DNA from: Daldinia sp. FL1419
Taxonomy: Eukaryota > Ascomycota > Sordariomycetes > Xylariales > Hypoxylaceae
DNA length: 64,000 nucleotides
Reading direction: 5' to 3'
Assembly: GCA_025201765.1 (NCBI GenBank)
Contig: MU623447.1
Location: 1-64,000 of the forward strand
The translations under genes and the position numbers were made by a program. Positions 57,584 to 64,000 of this stretch are shown here, piece by piece. The stretch's first letter is position 1. Each line of letters opens with the position of its first letter. Below the pieces are notes generated by a model. The model saw only the letters and a program-made list of their open reading frames with translations, had not been told where the DNA came from and ran no database searches.

Positions 57584-58443
57584 ATGAATATCGATACTCT
57601 AGAAGTCGCAGGTCCCAAGTCCCACCCAGGAATTCCCAGGTTTGGGGTAGAATTTCCCATTCATGCTTATGCCGGAGATTCAAAGGACATACCAACCAAC
57701 GAAAGCCTTACCTAGTGGACCTTGCTTTCTAGGCTTATAGAAGCTGGTGCGGACATCAACGAAAGCTAGCCCGGGGGACATACTCCTCTAGGACAAGCAG
57801 TACTTTTTGGATCTAATCAAATAGTGTCACACTTATTATCAATAAGTACTCGTATAAATAGCAAAAATATATACAGACATAAGCCCCTGACGTTTTTGTA
57901 GATTTCAAAAGCTACTAAGCCTCGGCGCCCGATCTAGAAAAAGCGTTAATACTTTTAAATGCTGGCGTTAAGATGGACAAGCCTTTATTCGACGGAAGGA
58001 CGTTACTAGAATGGGTAGTAACTGGTGACCGTTACGATGCTTCAAAAGCGGACAAACTAAACCGACTGTTAGCTGCCGCCACCACGGAAACACTAGATTA
58101 AGAGTATCTGGATGAACTCTTAACCAAGTCTTTAGAGCCGTGGAACTACGAGTCAAGCTAAGTCCTTATTAACCATGGCGCCACTTTGAAATGCTACGAC
58201 AAAGTCTTTTGCTACGCAAGGGACATAGCGATAGGTTATGATACAGGAGTCCGACCTAGATTACACAGTCCTCTCCAATACATTCGTATGATGGCAAAGG
58301 CGGGCTTGCCTAAAGCAAAGATCGAAGAATTGAGAGCTTACGCTTTCGACATAGGGAACCAAGTCGAGGAGCATATCCTGCGTACCGAGGAAATACCTTA
58401 AAATGAGGACGACTACCATGATATTTATGATTCATGGAGCTAA
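57584..58443 (+). pseudogene. Ankyrin-repeat-type pseudogene with RIP-like stops
   Basis: One frame, with a still-functional-looking intron (57846-57901, GTACTC donor, CTGAC branch, TTGTAG acceptor, phase kept), gives ankyrin-like text: LLSRLIEAGADINES, GGHTPLGQAVLFGSNQIVSH, DLEKALILLNAGVKMDKPLF and DGRTLLEWVV. It is interrupted by TAG (57713, 57767) and TAA (57916, 58099, 58159) stops, with a further TAA at 58399 before TAA 58441. Each stop is one C-to-T step from CAG or CAA, so the ancestral residues were probably glutamine. The start is uncertain and the gene may extend further upstream. Its partners and original role are unknown. Confidence 0.75.
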
Positions 58444-58937
58444 GGCTAAGGCTCGAAACGAAGCTAGTTCAGTTGTGACCGAACAGGAGCTTCACCACTC
58501 TCGGGGCATGCAAATTGATGGGAAATCTTGGAGAGAAAGTCTACCTACATAGGTTAGGTATAATGCCCCTATTCCAATTCCACTATGCCACTAGGGGATA
58601 TATGCGGCAAAGTGATTGACACCAATAAATGGAAGCTTTGCAGTTATGGGGTATAAGAGTGGCTGTGTTTTTGGTACAAAGTGACGCCACATGTCAGGAA
58701 CATGTCAGGAACGTCAAATCATTAGTTCGAAACTCTCGGTTAAGTTAGACCTTTTTTGTTAATCGCAACGCGTTCGATTTGCTAGCTTTCAATCTTTTTT
58801 TTATTTATTTAGTTGCAATTACGACTTGTATATACGATTTGAATTTAAATTTTGCGTTAGAGCGTCGCGTATGCTTGTTGAGCTATTGAAATACTGACAC
58901 ATGGCCTCTCTTTTCGATTAAGGAGAAACACGCGACA
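58444..58937. other. Intergenic, promoter of dapB
   Basis: Half a kilobase with no gene. AT-rich sequence (58790-58860) precedes the start of the dipeptidyl aminopeptidase gene. GAACATGTCAGGAACGTCA at 58699-58717 holds a short tandem-like repeat of ATGTCAGGAAC with the copy at 58690-58700. Confidence 0.5.
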
Positions 58938-61618
58938 ATGGGTATGTGAATCGAGCTTCTTTACGGATTAGACGGTAATCATCGCTAACTTCTTCCATAG
59001 CGTCCCCGAGACCATCGCGTGATTCCCTTTCTTCCGTATCCACGACGAGTCTGGTATTCGAACGGCTTAGCGAACGAGAGAAGCTCAACGAAGGCATTTC
59101 CGATTTGAACGACCAAGATCCATTACACCATGATTCCGATGACGAAGCTGGTGGCTTTCTGCCTCCCCTTCCGGAGAAGAAGATTGTCGGGGTAGATAAG
59201 TCTCTAAAGAGGTTCGTCCTCGTTATGGCTGGCGTGTTTCTTGCTGCTTGGCTAGTTGGTCTGTTCACTTATTTATCCACCAAGTCATATCAACATTCCT
59301 CTCAAAAGGAGCACGACCCGACTGCTACGGAATATCGCGGATCCGGCAAGAAGATTACGCTGGACCAAATACTGGACGGGTACTGGCGACCCCAAAGCCA
59401 CAGTATAAGTTGGATTGCGGGCGCGAACGGAGAAGACGGATTACTTTTGGAAAAAGGTGCGACCGGCAAGGATTTCCTCGTTGTCGAAGATGTTCGAAGC
59501 AGAAACGAAGACCATACCGCAGGCGGTGGCGAGGTCAAGTCTGCACAGACACTCATGCAGCAAGCCTGGTTTAAGGCTGGAGACCAGCAGCTATCACCAG
59601 ATCAAGTCTGGCCGAGTCCGAATCTGAAAAAGGTGCTCATTGCAACCCAAACGAAAAGCGTTTGGAGATATTCCTTTACGGGAGTGTATTGGATATTCGA
59701 CGTCGAGTCGCAAACCGCCGAGCCCCTAAATCCCCAGGATCCCAACCTTCGAGTACAACTCGCCCAGTGGAGCCCTAAGAGTGATGCCGTCATCTATACG
59801 AGTGCGAACAACCTGTACGTACGAAAGTTGGCGGACAAGAACGTTGTGCAAATCACGAAGGATGGAGGTCCGGAATATTTCTATGGCATTCCGGATTGGG
59901 TGTATGAAGAGGAAGTCTTCGGCGATAATAGCGCGACGTGGTGGTCTGAGAAAGGGGACTTTGTGGCTTTTCTGAGAACGAATGAGACCTTAGTGCCTGA
60001 ATATCCAATTCAATTCTTCATTGATAGGCCTAGCGGTGAGAAACCTCCCGCTGGGGAGGAGAGCTACCCGGAAGTGCAACAATTGAAATACCCCAAGGCC
60101 GGCTCACCTAACCCATTCGTAGACCTTCTGTTCTACGATATGGCTCGAGGCGATGTTTTCTCGGTCGAGATTGAAGGGGGATTCGCTGCGGATGACTTGC
60201 TAATCACCGATATCACTTGGGCTGGAAGTAAGGTCCTTGTGAAAGAAACCAATCGTGTTAGCGACATTATGCGAGTTATTCTAATTGACGTCGCTTCCCG
60301 AACGGGCAAAACGATTAGGACGGTTGACGTGGGAAAACTAGATGGTGGCTGGTTTGAAATCTCGCACGATACCACGTATATCCCTGCTGACCCTTCAAAC
60401 GGTAGAGCTGAGGATGGTTACATCGATACCGTCATTAAGGATGATAGGGATCACATGGCTTACTTTAGTCCCCTGGACTCGGAGGAACCTATTTTGCTAA
60501 CATCGGGGGATTGGGAAGTCGTCGCGGCGCCTTCTGCAGTCGACCTGAAGAACAATCTTGCTTATTTCGTTGCTACAAAGGAATCTTCTATCCAGCGACA
60601 TATCTACAGCGTTAAATTCGATGGATCTCATTTGAAGGAGATGATAGATGTTAGCAAGGAGGGCTATTATGATGTATCGTTTTCCGCTAAAGCCGGATAT
60701 GCCCTCGTCACATACAAGGGTCCCAACGTCCCAACGCAAAAGGTCATGAGTACCCCAGGTAACCCAGAGGTATACGAGCATGTTATCGAAGAGAACAAGG
60801 ACCTAGCGGACAAGGCGAAGAAGCATGAGTTGCCATTGCTTGATTATGGTACGATTACTGTGGATGACGTCGAGCTTAATTACCTAGAGCGCCGTCCAGC
60901 GCACTTCGATCCGAAGAAGCGATATCCCGTGCTCTTCCAGCAGTACTCTGGCCCAGGCTCACAATCAGTTGACAAGCGATTCGCTGTCGACTTCCAGTCG
61001 TATGTTGCAGCTAATTTGGGCTATATTGTCGTCACGGTTGACGGGCGTGGGACGGGATTCATTGGAAGGAAGGCACGCGTGATTGTACGAGAGCACCTAG
61101 GACAAATAGAAGCGCACGACCAAATCGCAGCGGCCAAGATCTGGGCTCAAAAGCCCTACGTTGATGAGTCACGGATTGCGATATGGGGGTGGTCCTATGG
61201 CGGGTTCCAGACGCTCAAGACGCTGGAGCAGGATGCGGGCGCTACATTCAAATACGGCATGGCAGTAGCGCCGGTAACGGATTGGCGATATTACGATAGC
61301 ATCTACACGGAGCGGTACATGCTTACCCCTCAGCAGAACGAGAAGGGCTACGATGGCACCGCTGTCACCAATGCTACGGCTTTGTCGCAGAATGTGCGGT
61401 TCCTCATCATGCATGGTGTTGCTGACGACAACGTGCACATGCAGAACACACTTACGCTGTTAGACAGGTTGGACTTGGCTGGTGTCGAGAATTACGATCT
61501 ACATATGTTCCCAGACAGCAACCATGGTATCTACTTCCACAATGCGAATCGTATCGTTTACGATAGTGAGTGGTCTCCCCTCCCCCTTGCGGATTGGCTA
61601 TCGGCTAACAAAGGATAG
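58938..61618 (+). CDS. DAPB: Dipeptidyl aminopeptidase B (type II membrane DPP IV family)
   Basis: Model join(58938..58941,59001..61618), 873 aa. It is a vacuolar/Golgi serine peptidase of family S9B that removes X-Pro or X-Ala dipeptides from N-termini. A cytosolic tail (SPRPSRDSLSSVSTTSLVFE) precedes the signal anchor (RFVLVMAGVFLAAWLVGLFT, about residues 73-94). The beta-propeller region carries the double-glutamate motif DWVYEEEVFGD that holds the substrate N-terminus. The catalytic triad is S733 (WGWSYGGFQ), D810 (ADDNVHMQNT) and H843 (SNHGIYFHN), all intact. The first exon is only 4 nt (ATGG, then GTATGT); this start is chosen because exon 2 alone lacks an ATG before the anchor and the acceptor (CCATAG) joins in the right phase. 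The size fits fungal DapB. Confidence 0.95.
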
Positions 61619-62259
61619 AATTAAATAATTGGCTTATTAACGCGTTTAACGGCGAGTGGTTAAAAGTCGCGGATGCGAAGCCCATACCGAATAAACCGAA
61701 GAGGGACATGGAGATGGTTAGGAGGAGGTCAGGTGTCGAAGTTGGCAGGGGACAGACATTGCCGTTATCAGGTTTATCCGAGGCGAGTCCATAATAGAAT
61801 GCATTGTATAGCGGCGTACTGGTGTATATCCCCCGAATATTCATGTCTTTGGGTAGACGATATTTTCAATGAAATAAACAAGCATGATATAAAGATGCCT
61901 GGTGTTTTTTATCATTTAATAAGACTGTGCCTGTTTGCTCCTCACTTGTCAACCGGTGCTAGGTGTTTAGGACCAAGGCAAGTCGCTTTACCCCTATTCG
62001 GGTTGACACATAATGCGAACCGACTTTTAGACTCCACGACTCGAAAAAAAAAAAACCCTTTCCAAAAGTGAAGCTCTGATAATATATTCCATGGTATCTA
62101 ATTGCAAAGAAATCTACATTTTGCCAATATTACAACAGCCGGAGCCCGGTTTCGAGTGCTCACTGTCGATATACATTCCAGTAAATCCCACGGTCGTCCC
62201 AGCCGTGTACTACTCGGGCCGGGCCCAGGATACATAACCTAACGTGAGCGGCGACAAGG
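61619..62259. other. Convergent intergenic region
   Basis: 3' flanks of dapB and the YbjQ-type gene. A short poly-A run lies at 62045-62054. No gene was seen. Confidence 0.5.
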
Positions 62260-62802
62260 TCAATTCACCAGCTGCGGTGGAACTTGTGTACTGGGGTCGA
62301 TCTTCTCGACAACTGCAGCGGTACCGTAAGCGCAGCACTGCGCAAAGCCGCCCATGTCGCCGGACTCGAAGCGGAGACATATGATGGCGTTTCCGCCCCG
62401 CACCTTTGTTTCGGCTACGAGTCGGCTTATTGCGTCGTTTCTTGCCGAGTAGAGCTTGAGAGTCGTCAGCAATCGATCTTTCGTCATCGTCGTCGTCGTC
62501 GTCGTCGTTATGATATATCCGGGGTTAGGAGACGGCGGGGAGGACGCGGGAGATGGAATACGTACCATGCTGGTGAACCAGCGCAGCTCGCCGCCCGCTA
62601 TGCTCTTGATCACCATGCCCATGCTTGCGGCCCAGTTGCGCGAGCGCACTGTCAGGCCGTATACCGCGCCGAGGACTTGGACCACGCGGTACCCCGGCAC
62701 GTCGAACATGGTCGTTGTGATGACGCCTTCGGTCTCGGTGAAGCAGTGCAGGTCGGAGAGCTGTGGGGGGACGTCGGCGGGGGGGCTGGCGTGGAAGTTC
62801 AT
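62260..62802 (-). CDS. YbjQ/UPF0145-family protein
   Basis: Model complement(join(62260..62454,62566..62802)), 143 aa. The conserved domain begins VITTTMFDVPGYRVVQVLGA and VYGLTVRSRNWAASM, continues GGELRWFTSM|LYSARNDAISRL, and ends VRGGNAIICLRFESGDM with AYGTAAVV. This is the YbjQ/DUF74 fold (PF01906), a pentameric bacterial protein family once called heavy-metal-binding; its true function is unsettled. The 111-bp intron holds a (CGT)n run and ends at AAG (62455-62457). Reading through it would add an unrelated Ser/Pro/Thr-rich insert, so splicing is preferred. It occurs in many fungi, and ancient transfer from bacteria is possible but not shown here. Confidence 0.85.
   Translation of the reverse strand: MNFHASPPADVPPQLSDLHCFTETEGVITTTMFDVPGYRVVQVLGAVYGLTVRSRNWAASMGMVIKSIAGGELRWFTSMVRIPSPASSPPSPNPGYIITTTTTTTMTKDRLLTTLKLYSARNDAISRLVAETKVRGGNAIICLRFESGDMGGFAQCCAYGTAAVVEKIDPSTQVPPQLVN
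62487..62508. repeat. (CGT)n trinucleotide run within intron
   Basis: About seven CGT units inside the intron of the YbjQ-type gene. They would encode a Thr run if read through. Confidence 0.85.
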
Positions 62803-64000
62803 TGCTTCTTTGTCTGAAGAGGATTGCGGTATGGCTGGAGGTCTTCGATATATAATCTAGTGGTTTCAAGTACGGTATTTTAGGCGGGCTCGGGAAGATT
62901 GATTATTATGTCTTCGGGTATTCGAATATTTCCAAGTTCATCTCCAGAACAAACTACCTACCTACCTACAGAATTCCTACATCTTTTATATCGCAGCTCC
63001 CGGCCTTGTCATCTGTCGTCTTTCTCGACATAGACCAGATGTTGTCATGCACGAAAAGCCGCAGGTAGCTACGAGCTTCGTGATTGGTCAATTGGGTCTT
63101 GGGATTTACCCTTTCAGGGTCGCCGTATACGTCGTATTCTGGGTTGCGGGGCCAATTGCATTCCGGAGAGGTCTAGTCCCACTTCATGCGTGTTCCGCGG
63201 CTTGTTCTATACTGCTACCAAGACGCTAGTGCTGGTGTCAGGCTGGTCGGCGGTTTAGAGCATGGATGGCGTTTATATTGACAGCTAATATTGACACTGC
63301 AGTGATTTGAGTAATTATACCTACGATAATTACTTTTGCTGCGTGTTTCATGGCCATTCTCTGAAGTCATCTAAATAAACATGCCTTTGTTGCGCCTTTG
63401 ACAATTCTTCGTAAACCCCTTAAGCCCCGCTTGTGGCCGATCATGCCCGATACTAGCCGTGTAAGTCCTCGGGCTGGTAGATAATATATGTGGTAGAGTA
63501 CCTCGTGAAATAGTTTTTTAGCTATTAGTTACCTAGGTACTTCATAAAGAAGGTAGCATAGTTTGACTGAGAGCCCTTGAGACTGACCAGAAAAGAGTGT
63601 CAAGTTAAATGAATAGAACTATTACATATAATAATGAAATTCTTGTTGTAGCAAACGCATGCTCACTTCCTCGTTATCCTGGTAAATTCCCATTGTTATT
63701 TAGACTCGTCTCTGAAGCCCCCCCCTTTTTTTACTCGGTCCCAAAAGCTAACCTGCAAAGCAAGACCCAATGGCCTACCCCGTATACACATGGAGGTATC
63801 GACCCTTCGCTAAGCCCAGAAGCCTCCAGCTTTACCTCTAGTTGCGTGCTTAAGGTGGGCGTACCCATGGCCTCTTGATCGGTGGTTCGGATCAACCTTC
63901 CGATGGTAGACGGAGACCTGAACAAAGGGGTCATCGTCCGGAATTTGAACATCGTAACCGTGCTAATATTCGTGTTAGGGTTATATCTAACGACCACGAG
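62803..64000. other. Intergenic to window end
   Basis: Upstream region of the YbjQ-type gene (with a CTACCTACCTACC run at 62955-62967), then 1 kb without a supported gene. A TTACCTAGGTACTT palindrome lies at 63530-63543. Frames near 63609-63997 are short and not convincing. Confidence 0.5.

Overview
The window reads as nuclear DNA of a filamentous ascomycete, most likely a sordariomycete (possibly Xylariales; this is inferred from protein resemblance and dispersed TACCTAGGTA motifs). Genes carry short introns of about 46-111 bp with GTATGT/GTRAGT donors and CTAAC-like branch sites. They are interrupted by gene-poor, AT-richer stretches with short microsatellites and signs of repeat-induced point mutation (RIP). 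I assembled the gene models by hand from reading frame, splice motifs and remembered family sequences; no search was run.

Layout. 1-5.9 kb is gene-poor: an AAAAT microsatellite, a 279-bp block with no cytosine on the + strand, one Egh16/GAS1-like secreted-protein gene, and a 459-bp MITE with long terminal inverted repeats and a TA target duplication. 5.9-25 kb is dense: a small conserved protein, SYF1 (splicing), VMA8 (V-ATPase subunit D), a two-RRM U1A/U2B''-like protein, a GBF1/Gea-type Sec7 ARF-GEF, MNN9 (mannan synthesis) and a DHA2-type MFS transporter with a possible frameshift. 25-44.5 kb holds only ULA1/NAE1 (neddylation) and one Zn2Cys6 transcription factor among long gene-poor stretches. 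44.5-64 kb holds a small hypothetical gene, a HEI10-like meiotic RING protein, an acidic unknown protein, a LYC1-like acetyltransferase, a 3-beta-HSD-like dehydrogenase, a putative amidoligase, a secreted GPI-type protein, an ankyrin-type pseudogene, dipeptidyl aminopeptidase B and a YbjQ-type protein.

Most genes are unrelated housekeeping functions (vesicle traffic and glycosylation: GEA, MNN9, VMA8, DAPB; splicing: SYF1, U1A-like). I see no obvious biosynthetic cluster. The Egh16-like and GPI-type secreted proteins, an MFS pump and a regulator fit a plant-associated lifestyle, but that is only suggestive. The most unusual signals are the strand-asymmetric C-free block, the MITE, the ankyrin pseudogene whose stops all look like CpA-to-TpA changes, likely GC-AG introns, 4-, 10- and 11-nt micro-exons, and the uncharacterised amidoligase. 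No rRNA, convincing tRNA or CRISPR array was seen.
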